Source of the DNA: Locusta migratoria
Taxonomy: Eukaryota > Arthropoda > Insecta > Orthoptera > Acrididae
Reading direction: 5' to 3'
Assembly (NCBI GenBank): GCA_026315105.1
Contig: CM048750.1
Location: 166,498,549 to 166,562,548, forward strand
DNA length: 64,000 nucleotides
The notes beneath the pieces are model-generated. The model was not told the origin of the DNA and searched no databases. It was given only the letters and a program-made list of their open reading frames with translations. Positions 32,601-43,905 of this stretch are shown piece by piece. The position numbers and the translations under genes are program-made. The stretch's first letter is position 1. Every line of letters begins with the position of its first letter.

Positions 32601-32789
32601 AAAACTATACCTTAGTCATAATTCTACTTGAGCATAGTATACAATTTTAGGACTCACATTGATGTGCAACCTGGAAGAATTATGATACAATAAAAAAGGA
32701 TGTTTAGCTTGCTTCATATATGTTGTATGTGGTTGTTCCATCTTAGTTCATTCTGGATCCAAACCTCAGAAATTTGGTGACATTTATAG
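29687..32789. other. Intron after exon C, no gene recognised
   Basis: Mostly AT-rich unique-looking sequence. 31290-31960 has patches that read like a worn repeat (GGGACTGTCCTGGAAAAATT) and a poly(A) at 32015-32031. No coding or RNA gene can be supported. Confidence 0.4.
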
Positions 32790-33260
32790 ATTAAAGTGTT
32801 TTGTTGAACAGTTCTGCAATTGGATTTGTGGCTTTGTTCTTTATTGTATGTAGGTACATGGTGACTGTTTTCTGGGTGTTCATTATCAAGTTGTTCTTAG
32901 TGAACCATTCTGATAAGTGAGATATCCACTCTTTTATTTCATTCTGTAGCTCTTCCAGTGTTATAGCTTTTTTTAGTATGTTTGTGATGTCAGCATATTT
33001 AGGGGTTCTAAGCCATTTACAAAAAGCAAAAACAGAATTGGTACCCGGATGGAAATGTATGACATGCCATTTTGTATATGACATCTTTGTGAATAGTAGG
33101 ATGTATGTTTTTGTCATTTTTGTATACTACTTCAACTACTTGTGGTCTATTAAGCAGGAATGACTGCAACCACTCATAAGTTGGTCCTCTGATTCCCACA
33201 TTTTCTAGTTTACTAAATAAAAAAAACTTTGGTTTATGACATCAGATGCCTTTGAAAGAT
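32790..33260 (-). mobile_element. LINE reverse-transcriptase fragment
   Basis: On the minus strand GIRGPTYEWLQSFLLNRPQ is followed, after a deletion that removes the PQGS block, by ADITNILKKAITLEELQNEI (family ADDT, second Asp lost) and WFTKNNLIMNTQKT. These are the middle and thumb parts of a non-LTR RT. It is truncated at both ends and frame-shifted. Its lineage differs from the other LINEs in the window. Confidence 0.72.
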
Positions 33261-33834
33261 TTAAAAACATTGGTGATAATGCATGAAAGATCAAAACTGA
33301 ATAACCATGGATAACCTGACAACAAAACCATGGGGAATGTCTTGTATTTGCTACAATACATATAGCTTTGCTGCTAAGCTGAATTTCAGTGAAAATGATT
33401 ATCTGGATATGGTCTTCTGGTCTTGACAGAAATAAAACTTCAGCATCTTGACACCCAATGGCTCAGTGTTTAAACTCTAAAAAAAACGTTTCTTGCCTGG
33501 CTGTTTACCTGGAAAAATTTCATCAGTTTTCTCATGTGCTCATTGAAAGAGAATTGACCAACATGTTTACTCTAAGTCTGGAAAGTCCATCATGGAATAT
33601 TACTGATATATTGGGGCTAGACTGTATAGACGACTGTGGTGTCCATCCTCATTATGTCATATACTTGTTTCCTCTTTAGACAACAAGAATTTTGTAGCTG
33701 GAATAATTGATAATGAGCCTGTGGGGTCTGTGCACCAGGTATCAAAGTATATGGGATTTATTAAGTCATTAAATTCTAGATCATCAAAGAGAACAGATTT
33801 TTTATCTTTTGAAAATTATAACAGGTAACAAGAC

Positions 33835-34195
33835 AGAATGAGTAATGAGAAGATCAGGGAAACAGTGAGAGAGGAGCCCTTACAGCATAGCATAGAGCGA
33901 TCAAGACTGCAATGGTATGGCTGTTTAAAGAGAATGGAGGAGAAGAGGATCCCCAGGAGGATACACAAAATACAGATACAGAAGAAATGACCAAGAGGAA
34001 GACCAAGGGATGGGATGGCTAAAAGGAGTGGAGGACTGTGTCAAGAAGAGAGGAGAGGACTGGGCCAGAGTGAAAACAGAGTGGGAAGACAGGACAAAGT
34101 GGTGAGGCCTTTGTTCCAAATAGACCCAGCCTTTAACTGGAAACTGTGCAAGATGATGATGATTATTATGATGACAATTATAACAGACGTGGAAT
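33835..34195 (+). mobile_element. LINE 3' end fragment
   Basis: The frame reads IRETVREEPLQHSIERSRLQ, then WYGCLKRMEEKRIPRRI and PRGRPRD, the basic C-terminal tail found in RTE-like LINEs. It ends in a GATGAT/GATTAT-rich 3' tail near 34155-34190. Several stops are present. Only the 3' end is left. Confidence 0.62.
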
Positions 34196-34324
34196 AATCT
34201 TTGATGAGCAAATAGATGCGCAACCTTTATAGTATTGTGAGGTGATCAAAATCTGGACAGTTATGATTGTAAATATTCACTTTAATTAATATTATGGGGA
34301 AATTCTCCACTGAGATGTCAAAAT

Positions 34325-35680
34325 ATTGTTCAAAAGAAATAGAGTATCTGGCCAGTACTTACCTTAGCTTGGTAAGTAACACACAAAAAAGACACAAATA
34401 GAGAAAACAAATAAATGTTTTTCTTTGTCAGGTAGGAGAGGAGGGGAGAGAAAGGGGACAGAAATAAAAGGTTACTCACAAGGGATGGGTGAATATGGAG
34501 ATCAGAGATATTGCATGCTAAGTACTGATCCATGCCAATAGAAACCAAAGAGGGTAGATCAAGAAGGGAACCAAATAATGCTTAGTTGGGGATTGATAAA
34601 TAATTAAAATTAAAGTTCATATGAAACCCTCAAACAAACAACAGTACCTCCAATTTGACAGCTGCCATCCCTTCTGTATCGAACAATCCCTTCTCTACAG
34701 CCTATGCATCTATGTCAAATGTATGTGCCCCAATAATCACCATATGCATCAACAACCTGTCCAATGCTTTCCACTGCCACAAACTATTCTACAGACCTTG
34801 TCTGCAAGCAGATCTCCTAAGCAGTCCAATCCTTCCCTTCTAGTAACAAGGTTCATAAACCAAGTCCACTTGGAAGCATCCCCTTAGTTACCCAGCATCA
34901 TCCCGGCCTGGAATGCCTTAAAAAAAATTGCTCCTACAGGACTATGACTTTCTCAAGCCATGTCCTGAAATGGGATCATCCTTCCAAAGTATCCTCCCCA
35001 CACTACGTAGAGTAGCCTTTTGCCGTCCTCCCAACCTTTGCAACATCCTTGTCAAACCTTACGCCATCCTAAAATCACTATCCGTACCTAATGGTTTCTA
35101 CCCCTGTAATCAAACCCATTGAAAAACCATTCCATGCATCCTTCCAAAATTACCTGCTCTAGCCCCAACATAGAAAAAACCTATATCATTCAAGGCAGGG
35201 GCACATGTGAGACCACATCATCTACTAACTGATGTGTTCATTGCACAGGCTTTTGTGTTTCTATGACCACTAGCAAATTGGCTGTATTCATGAATGGTTA
35301 CAGACAGACTGTTTGCCACAGGAACAGTAATATCCTGTGGCAGAGCAGGCCCTCCAACATGGCTCCAGGGGCCTTGGCATGTGTTACATCATGCATGCCA
35401 TCTGGATAGTCCCACCTAGCTCCAGTCCCTCTGAGCTATGGAGATGGGAACTTCTCCGACTTCTACATTCACCCATCCCTACCTCATAACCTAGGGTGTG
35501 AATAACTTTTCCCTCTTGCCCTTTTTCTCTTCCCTTTTCTCTTACCTGATGAAGGAAAAACTCATTTCAGGAAGTGTACAAACATTTAGTTTAGTCCCCA
35601 TTTGTGTCTGTTTTGTATGTTTCTATCGGTGGTACCAAGATAAGGCAAATACCGGCCAGCCACTGTATCTCTTTTGAACA
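34325..35680 (+). mobile_element. Old Penelope-like element with inverted terminal repeats
   Basis: 34325-34560 is a minus-oriented terminal repeat. 34620-35120 holds the C-terminal part of the RT ORF (MKPSNKQQYLQFDSCHPF, YDFLKPCPEM, RRVAFCRPPNL) and 35190-35470 a worn GIY-YIG end. 35480-35680 is the plus-oriented terminal repeat containing CTGATGAAGG. The order and inverted ends match the large PLE at 14.5-25 kb, but divergence is high and no domain is open. The catalytic RT core is missing. Confidence 0.8.
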
Positions 35681-36118
35681 AAATATTCTTTTCATTCAAA
35701 GTGGCTGGCTGAGAGAAAATGTAGTAGAGCTGCTGGAGTATGTCATACTGCCTGGAAATTAACAGTGTTTAACAACAATGTGGCAAGCCACCATCTCACA
35801 GGGAAAACATTCTTGCATATCAACAGACATGGAACCCATTTTGCAACATCCCATTATGTCAATTTCAAACAATATAATACTGCCCACAAATGTCGAAAAG
35901 GCCAAGGTAAATTCTCTTTCAGTAGTAGCTGCTGTTAGCTTAGTGTTGTTATGCAGTAAGTAACTGGTATGAGTGGTGTTCTCCTCGTGTTTAATCACTA
36001 ACTCAAACTTTCTGTATTGTTCATTTCCATACTCTGTTTCTTACTGCCACAAATCTTTCTACCTACTGTCTTACGAAAGTCTTAAATTCACATGATCTTT
36101 CCAAACACCTTGTCATCA
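35681..36118. other. No gene recognised
   Basis: Intron sequence between the PLE remnant and the tRNA-ended palindrome, without supportable features. Confidence 0.35.
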
Positions 36119-36130
36119 GTATTTGCATTG

Positions 36131-36504
36131 GCAGATTAAAATTGTATGCTGGAACTGGGACTCGAACCTGGGACCTTTGCCTTTCACAGGCAAGCGCTCC
36201 GCCACTGAGCTATACTGACACAACATACGATCCTACCTCACCTCTACTTTCTAAACTTCACATAAGTTCTCCTGCAAACCTTGCAAGACTAGCACTCCTG
36301 GAAGGGTGGAGACATGTCTTAGCCACAGCCTAAGAATTGAAGTTGTGAGGACAGACCATGAGTTGTCGGGATAGCTCAGTGGTAGAGCGATTGCCTGCAA
36401 CAGCAAAGGTCCCAGGTTCAAGTTCTGGTTCTGGAACACAATTTTAATCTGCCAGGAAGTTTCATATCAGCGCCCACACTGCTGCAGAGTGAAACTTTCA
36501 TTCT
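36131..36504. mobile_element. Palindromic element with tRNA-like ends
   Basis: A tRNA-like block in antisense (about 36150-36225, B-box complement GGGACTCGAACCTGG) and one in sense (36363-36435, A-box GATAGCTCAGTGG, B-box CAGGTTCAAGTTC) face each other across about 140 bases. The whole reads as an inverted repeat. The near-identical flanks GTATTTGCATTG (36119-36130) and GTATTTTGCATTG (36505-36517) look like a target duplication. These are not working tRNA genes. A larger relative is at 57565-58173. Confidence 0.75.
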
Positions 36505-36893
36505 GTATTTTGCATTGTATGCTGAACGGGTCACACTCCAATTTTGGACTTTATTTATTGGTACCCATCCTACAAATACAACAGAACTAGTGTTGGAAAA
36601 TCTATTATGATATGGATACTTTTATATTATATTTGATTGATAATATTTGGCTGAAAAACTGCAGAAAGGTAGGCAAATAAGGAGATGGGACATGGATAAA
36701 TTGAAGGAACCTGAAGGTCTTGAGAATTTTAGAGGGAGCTTTAGCAACAATTGACAAACGGGAGGGAAATAAAACAGTAGAAGAGGAATGGGTAGCATTG
36801 AGAGATAAAATAGTAAAGGCAGCAGAGGACAAAATAGGTAGAAAGGCAAGACCCACAAAAAATCCTTGGATGTCACAGGAAATACTAAATTTA

Positions 36894-37465
36894 TATATAA
36901 AAAAAGGCGAAGATTACTCACCAGGTGAAGGAGCACAGGTGTGACAGCATCACAAAAAAATAAATGAATACACACACACAAACGCAAGCTTTCGCAACCC
37001 AGTTGCTTCTTCAGGCAGAAGGGAAGGAGAGGGAAAAGGAAAAGATGAGGGTTTTAAGGAAGGGGGCAAAGAGCCATTCCAATCCTGTGAGAGGAAAGAC
37101 TTACCTTGGGGGGGGGGGGGGGAGGGAAAGGCGGGTAAACCAATGCACACACACCCACACATTCACACAGACACAAGTACACCTAGGCAGACATACTGTA
37201 GAAAGCAAAGAAGTTAAGAAGTACTTTCTTTCTTGCTATATATAGCTTTATACAGTATATCTGCCTAGGTGTACTCGTGTCTGTGTGAATGTGTGGGTGT
37301 GTGTGCATTGGTTTACCCTCCTTTTTCCCCCCAAGGTGAGTCTTTCCTCTCCCGGGATTGGAATGGCTCCTTGCCCCCTTCCTTAAAACCCTCATCATTT
37401 CCTTTTCCCTCTCCTTCCCTTCTGCCTGAAGAAGCAACTGGGTTGCGAAAGCTTGCGTTTGTGTA

Positions 37466-37522
<57 letters not shown>

Positions 37523-37628
37523 TGCTGTCACACCTGTGCTCCTTCGCCTGGTGAGTAATCTTCGTCTTTTTTTATATATAATTTTCCCTGCTAGGAATTT
37601 TTCGTCTTAATATTCGTATCATATATTT
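36894..37628. mobile_element. Palindromic PLE-terminus dimer with 15-bp target duplication
   Basis: This non-coding unit has two arms of about 300 bp (36894-37195 and about 37252-37628), each a PLE terminal repeat with the CTGAAGA...GAAA hairpin motif, microsatellite tracts and a TTACTCACCAGG/CCTGGTGAGTAA outer end. It is flanked by perfect 15-bp copies of GAAATACTAAATTTA (36879-36893 and 37629-37643), a part of the RTE-like LINE. It is therefore a mobile unit without protein, presumably moved by a PLE. Confidence 0.85.
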
Positions 37629-37671
37629 GAAATACTAAATTTAAGTGATAAACAGAGAAAATATAAAAATG

Positions 37672-37866
37672 TGGAGTGGCCGAGCACATTGAGGCGCTAT
37701 GCTACGATGTGCATGGCCGGTCCCCATCAGGCGTTCGAATCCCCCCCCCTCCCCCTTGGGCATGGATGTTTGTGTCGTCTTTAGTATAATGTAGTTCATA
37801 AGTAGTTTGTAAGTTTACGGACTGATGACCCCACAGTTAAGTCCCTTAAGCTTCACAAACATTTGA
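37672..37866 (+). mobile_element. SINE family 1, second copy
   Basis: Same body and tail as 7176-7376 (AGTAGTTTGTAAGTTTA, GGACTGATGACCCC) and the B-box GCGTTCGAATCCC. The head lacks the first bases, and a C-run has expanded near 37741-37756. It lies within the RTE-like LINE only 43 bp after the palindromic unit. Confidence 0.8.
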
Positions 37867-38144
37867 CACATGTAAAATGGAGTACAGATGACTAAGAAAG
37901 GAGATTGACAGGAAGTGTAAAATAGCTAAGCAGGAGTGGCTAGAAGGCAAATGTAAGTCAGTAGAAAAATGTTTAAATAGGGGAAAAATTTATACCGCCT
38001 GCAGGAAAATAAAACAGATATTTGGAGACAAGAAAAGGGAGTATGAATATAAAGAACTCGGATGGAAACTCAATTCTCAGCAAAGAAGGGAAAGCTGAAA
38101 GGTGGAAAGAGTATATAGAGGGGCTGTACAACGGAAGTGAACTG

Positions 38145-39200
38145 CGACTTCAAAAATGCGTTCGACGCAGTGCCACACTACAGGCTGCTAACGAAGATAC
38201 GAGCATATGGAATAGGTTCAGATTTTTGACAGGTTGGATGACTTCCTAAGTAATAAGAACACAGTATGTTGTTCTCGATGGCGAGTGTTCATCAGAGACG
38301 AGTCTATTGAGAGGCATGCCCCAGGGGAATGTGATAGGACTGCTATTATTTTCTATCTATATAAATGATCTGATGGACAGAGTAAGTTGTAATTTGCGGC
38401 TGTTTGTTGATGACGCTGTGATGTATGGGAGAGTGTCGTGTTTAATGACTGTAATAGCATACTGGATGACTTGGACAAAATTTCTAGTTGATGTGAAGAA
38501 TGGCAGCTAGCTCTCAATGTAGAAAAATGTGAGGTGCTGCACATGAGTAGGAAAAACAATCCCATTATGTTTGAATACAGCATTAGCAGTGAGCTTCTTG
38601 ATGCTGTCGCGTCGTTCAAAAATATCTGGGCATAACATTCCAGAGCAGTATGAAATGGAACGAACATGTAAGGACAGTTGTGATTAAGGCGGATAGCAGA
38701 CTTCAGTTTATTGAGAGAATTTTTGAGAAGATGTACTTTATCTGTAAAGGAGACGTCTTATAAAATGCTTGCATGACCACATCTTGAGTGTTGCTCAAGT
38801 GTTTGGGACCCACAGGAGATCAGTTTAAAGGAAAACATAGAAGCAGTTCAGAGGCGAGCAGCTAGGTTTGTTGCTGCTAGGTTCATGGAAATGCTCCGGC
38901 AACTCAATTGGGGACCGCTGGAGGAAAGATGACGTTCTTTTCGTGAATTTCTGTTGAGGAAATTTTGAGGTCCGGAATTTGAAGCTAAGTGTAGTACGAT
39001 CTTGCTGCCGCCTACTTATATTTCAAGTAGTGATCACAAAGACAAAAGAGAAATTAGGGCCCATATGGAGGCAAATAGACATTCTTTTTTTCCTCATTCT
39101 ATTTAGGACTGGAATAGGAAAGGAAATTCCTAGTAGTGGTACAGTGTACCCTCCACCACGCACCTTACAGTGGATTGCAGAGTATGTATGTAGATGTAGA
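38145..39200 (+). mobile_element. CR1-like LINE 3' fragment inside the RTE-like LINE
   Basis: It aligns throughout with 11100-12172: the KAFDAVPHYRLLTKIRAYG counterpart, LLFSIYINDLMDRVSCNLRL, a FVDDAVMYG catalytic block (family FADD), and the same 3' end ACGCACCTTACAGTGGATT with the TAGATGTAGA tail. It keeps five bases near 38370 that are missing at about 11325. It is 5'-truncated with several stops. RTE sequence resumes at once after the tail, and no clear target duplication is seen. Confidence 0.85.
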
Positions 39201-40755
39201 ATATTGTGGGAAGGGAAGAGGAAGTATATGAAATAGGTGATACTATACTGAGAGAAGAATTTAACAGAGCACTATAAGCCCTAAGTTGAAACAAGGCCCC
39301 TGGAGTGGACGACATTCCCTCAAAACTACTGAAGTCTCTGAGAGAGCCAACCATGATAAAACTATCTCACCTGGTGCGTAAGATGTATGAGACAGGGGAA
39401 ATACCCTCAGACTTTAAGACAAATGTAATAATCCCCATTCCAAAGAGAGCAGGTGCAGACAGATGTGAAAATTACAGGACCATCAGTTTAATATGTCATG
39501 GTTGCAAAATTTTAACACAAATTATTTTCAGAAGGATAGATAAGCTAGTAGAAGTCGAACTTGGGGAAGATCAGTTTGGATTCAGGAGAAATGTAGGAAT
39601 ATGGGAGGCAATACTTACCTTACAACTCATCTTAGAAGATAGATTAAGGAAAGGCAAACCTACATTTCTAGCTTTTGTACATTTGGAAAAAGCTTTTGAC
39701 AGTTTTGCTTGTAATAGACTTTTTCAAATTCTGAAATCAGCAGGAGTAAAATACAGAGAAGAGAGGGTTACTTACAACTTGTACAAAAACCAGACAGCAG
39801 TTATCAGAGTTAAAGGGCATGAAAGGGATGCCGAGGTTGGGAAGGGAGTGAGACAGCGTTGTAGCCTTTCTTCAAAGCTATTCAATTTGTACACTGAGCA
39901 AGCTATAAAGGAAAGCAAGGAGAAATTTGGAGAAGGAATAAAAAGTTGAGGGTGAAGAAATAAAAATATTGTGTTTTGCCGATGACATTGTAATCCTGTC
40001 AAAGACAGCAAAGGACCTGGAAGAGCAGTTAAATAGAATGGACAGCATGTTGAAAGGTGCATATAAGATGAACATTAACAAGAGCAAAACATGGGTAATG
40101 GAATGCAATGTAAAAAAATTAGGCAATGCTGAAGGATTTAGATTAGGTAATGAAACAATAAATGTGGTAGATGAGTTTTGTTACTTGTGCAGTAAAATAA
40201 GACACAATGGTCACAGTACAGAGGAAATAAAATGTAGACTGGCAAAGGGAAGAAAAGCATTTTTAAAAAGAGAAATTTGTTAACATCAAATATTAATTTA
40301 AGTGTAAGAAAGTCCTTTCTGAAGGCATTTGTGTGGAGTATTGCCTTGTATGGGCGTTAAAAATGGACGATAAACAGTGCAGGCAGGAAGAGGATAGGGG
40401 CTTTTGAAATGTGGTGTTACAGAGGAATGCAGAAGATTAAGTGGGTGGATCACGTGACTAATGAGGAGGTACTGAAGAGAATTGGAGAGAAAAGGAATTT
40501 CTGGCATACCTTAACTAAAAGAAGGGATTGATTGATAGGACACATTCTTAGACATCAAGGAATTGTGAATTTAGCATTGGAGGGAAGTGTGTGGGGTAAA
40601 AATCACATAGGAAGACCAAGAGATGAAAACAGTAAGCAGATTCAAATGGATTTAGGGTGCCTTTATTACGAAGAGATGAAGAGGCTTGCTCAGGATAGAG
40701 TAGGGTGGAGAGCTGCATCAAACCAGTCTCCGGACTGAAGACCACAACAAAAACA

Positions 40756-40873
40756 TATATAATATTTGACTATTAGTTGATTTCAGTCAAGGAGTATTAA
40801 GTCTCCTAAAACTTAAGGTTTACAATCTACTTCGGTGTAGTAGTGCTGGGACCATTCACAGAATAGCAGATTA

Positions 40874-40930
<57 letters not shown>

Positions 40931-40945
40931 CGCACACATGCGGTT

Positions 40946-41014
<69 letters not shown>

Positions 41015-41289
41015 TTGTTTGTGCACACAAGCATGTTTGAGTGTGTTTATATTTACACTCTAACTCATCAAATGATTTATTCTGTGTGTGGTTGTGTGTA
41101 CTTCTGCTCCAGTTCATAAAAGGATTTATTAGAAAAACTACCAAGTTTTATTTCACTTTTGTGTGTTTGTGTTTACAACTCAATAGCACCTCTTTTTGGT
41201 AAGTGGTCTCATTTACCCCTAAATTATTTATAATTTTGTCAGAATTTTCCTTTCTGTATTCATACATCAGTAACTTGTTTTATTTTCAG
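40756..41289. repeat. Compound microsatellite (GT)n-(CT)n-(AC)n in the intron before exon D
   Basis: (GT)n 40877-40927, (CT)n 40949-40981 and (AC)n 40983-41011 are nearly contiguous. The GT and AC tracts are mutual reverse complements and could fold together. The rest of the stretch up to the acceptor at 41289 holds nothing recognisable. Confidence 0.85.
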
Positions 41290-41360
41290 ACAATTAAGGA
41301 TATGAACACACTGAAAAGATTTCTTAAACAATCAGAAACAGATCACTATTCATTGTATAG
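41290..41360 (+). CDS. Host gene exon D (unidentified protein)
   Basis: The acceptor is TTTTATTTTCAG and the donor a perfect GTAAGT. The exon has 23 codons (TIKDMNTLKRFLKQSETDHY then SLY) plus two bases AG that combine with the first base of exon E to give Arg. Phase 0 at entry matches exon C. It is short but well bounded. Identity is unknown. Confidence 0.65.
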
Positions 41361-42104
41361 GTAAGTCAATGTAACCTGCTTTTTTTTAACAATTAGAATT
41401 CATAATAAAATAAATTAGTTGATTCCAGTGTCACATAATAATGCACACATTTCCCATCTACCATGGACTGATCATAGCTTAATCTGTTGCTATTCTCACT
41501 CCAGTTTTCAGTTGTCTCCCATGGCTAATAAAATTGATATTTAGTGCTATATATGTTATACAGTTACTTCAATAATAGCTTTTTATTTTTCATTTTATTT
41601 ATTTATCTTCTTTGTTTCTTATCAGCTGTTAATTACCATAGAAGGAAAGCAAATTGTGACATGTGGAAATTTGTCCTAGTGTTGGACAAAAACTGAGATT
41701 TTGCCTTAACTCGTTGGGCTATCTGTGCATACCTCCAAGACTGACCCTATTTGCCGTAACCCAAACACAGTTTAATTCCTTATAGAGCTTGCACATTATA
41801 GCCTGTGACTCCCACAGTATAATGGGTATAAAGGCCGAGCACCAAAGGAAATTTAACAGTCTGTGGCATATGAAAGTTTGCGTTGGCCTGGGAGTTGTGC
41901 ACAGATAGCCAAACTGAGGCAATTGCACATGAGAAGCAGAAAATCAAGGTTCTAACCTGTTCCAGCACAAAAAATAAATGAATCATATGTCACCATTTGA
42001 TTTCCATCTATGCCTGTTTACAGCTGAAACAGTCTTTTGTGAATTAATTATGAAATGTTTAGTCCAGCTACAGGTACTGAGAATTATGTATGTCAGTAAT
42101 GGAG
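41361..42104. other. Intron after exon D, no gene recognised
   Basis: AT-rich sequence with no supportable coding region or repeat family. Confidence 0.35.
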
Positions 42105-42905
42105 GATAGGTAACAACTCACTATAAAGAGGCTTCCTCAGCTGCTGACAGGCACAGAAATAGATAATCACATATACACAACGTAAATTTTCGGCCATGAC
42201 CAGAATCAGAAAAAGAAACACACAGATTTACACAATCACTCGGACAACCATACACACACAACCACCATGTCTGGTCACTCCAGCGCCACAAACATCTAGA
42301 CTGTGAGTGAGGCGGGGAGTGGAGGGGGAAGGATGCCAGGTAAAGGTGCAGATGGATAATTCCGCAGTGCACGATGGATTGTAAAGTCTCTGATAGGCAA
42401 TAATTTGAATTGTGGCAATGAATACATTGAAGGTAAGAGGTAGGAAAGGATAAAGGGGAAGTGTAGAGGAGTTAAGGGAGGGAGTGGGGGAGATTTGAAA
42501 TGATAAAATAAGGAAAACTAAAAATAGCAAAAATAGAGGATAGAAAGAAATAATCTCTCCAATTCCGGTCTTCCTTGCAACTGTGCATTGCCCCTTACAA
42601 TATCCCACCAATTAATCACTTTTATCTATTTTTTATTTTATTTTTCCCCTATTTCTTCTTTTTTCCCTGTTTTATTATTTCTTCCTATCCTGTTTTTCCT
42701 ATTTTTATTTTCCTTATTTTGTCATTTCAGATTCCCCACTCCCTCCCGAAACTCATCTACACTTTTTTATCCTTTCCCACCCCTTCTCTTCACTGTATTC
42801 ATTGCCACAATTCCAATTCCCACCTATCAGATTTACAATCCATCATGTAGCACAAAACTATCCATCCCCACCTTTACCCGGCATCTTTCCCCCTCAACTC
42901 TGTTT
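42105..42905. repeat. PLE-terminus-like block plus foldback
   Basis: 42105-42310 resembles the PLE-terminus insertion at 8215-8429 (GGTAACAACTCACTATAAAG, TTTTCGGCC, CACACAATCACTC). 42318-42545 and about 42650-42905 are imperfect reverse complements, for example GGGGGAAGGATGCCAGGTAAAG against CTTTACCCGGCATCTTTCCCCC, with a spacer of about 100 bases. Together they look like a palindromic unit of the same kind as 36894-37628, and they cut the 3' end of the LINE to the right. Confidence 0.65.
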
Positions 42906-43905
42906 GATGCAGCTCTCCACCCTACTCTATCCTGAGCAAGCCTTTTCATCTCCTCATAAGAACGGCAACCCACATCCACTTGAATCTGCTTGCTATATGC
43001 GTCTCTTGGTCTCCCTCTGCAATTTTTACCCCACACACTTCCCTCCAATGCTAAATTTACGATTCCCTGATGTCTAAGAATGTGTCCTACCAAGCGATCC
43101 CTTCTTTTAGTCAGGGTATGCCAAAAATTCCTTTTATCACCAATTCTGTTCAGTACCTCTTCATTAGTTATGCAATCTACCCATCTAATCTTCAGCATTC
43201 TTCTGTAGCACCACATTTCAAAAGCCTCTATTCTCTTCCTGTCCGCACTGCTTATCGTCCATGTTTCACTCCCGTACAAGGCAACACTGCACACAAATGC
43301 CTTCAGAAAAGACTTCCTTACACTTAAATTAATATTCGATGTTAGCAAATTTCTCTTTTTCAAAAATGCTTTTCTTCTCATTGCCATTCTGCATTTTATA
43401 TCCTCTGTACTGCGACCATTGCATGTTATTTTACTACCCAAGTAACAAAACTCATCTACCACCTTCATTGTTTCGTTATCTAATCTAATTCCTTCAGCAT
43501 AACCTGATTTTCTAAGACAGCATTCCATTATTTTTGTTTTGCTCTTGTTAATGTTCGTTTTATACGCTTTCTTCAACACACTATCCATTCCATTCAACAG
43601 CTCTTCCAGGTCCTTTGCTGTCTCTGACAGAATTACAATGTCATCAGCAAAACACAATGTTTTTATTTCTTCCCCCTGAACTTTAATCCCTATTCTAAAT
43701 TTTTCCTTGCTTTCCTTCACTGCCTGCTAGATGTACAAATTGAATAACATCAGAGAAAGGCTACAACCCTGTCTTACTCCCTTCCCAACTGATGCTTCCC
43801 TTTCATGCCCTTCAAGTCTAATAACTGCAGTCTGGCTTTTGTACAAGTTGTAAATAACTCTCCTTTCCCTATATTTTACCTCTGCTGACTTCAGAATTTG
43901 AAAGA
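42906..43905 (-). mobile_element. RTE-like LINE fragment, minus strand
   Basis: The minus-strand frame (43720 to 42906) is open for about 270 codons: LCFADDIVILSETAKDLEEL, DEFCYLGSKIT, SRKSF-type block, GSETWTISSADRKRIEAFEM, CYRRMLKIRWVD and RPRDAYSKQIQ. A short stop near 43727 separates it from the preceding VRQGCSLSLMLFNLYI. It is the same family as 36655-40755 but better preserved in the thumb and tail. Both ends are truncated, by the foldback on one side and a second LINE at 43906 on the other. Confidence 0.9.

Larger units (their letters stand above)
36655..40755 (+). mobile_element. RTE-like LINE broken by three later insertions
   Basis: Removing the insertions at 36894-37628, 37672-37866 and 38145-39200 leaves a continuous LINE. 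It has a pre-RT region (EEEWVALRDKIVKAAEDKIG, NPWMSQEILNL), then RT with IPIPKRAGADRCENYRTISL, FGFRRNVG, AFVHLEKAFDSF (family DLEKAFD, so the first catalytic Asp is His) and VRQRCSLS, with FADDIVILS in a shifted frame at 39973. The tail has RPRDENSKQIQ and ends GGACTGAAGACCACAACAA. Frame shifts near 39945 and 40280 and several stops show decay. The endonuclease is missing. Confidence 0.9.

Noticed and set aside
42575..42935. Hydrophobic Phe/Ile/Leu-rich open frames of 91-115 codons
   Set aside because: They translate a pyrimidine-rich arm of a foldback repeat, so the membrane-protein look is compositional.
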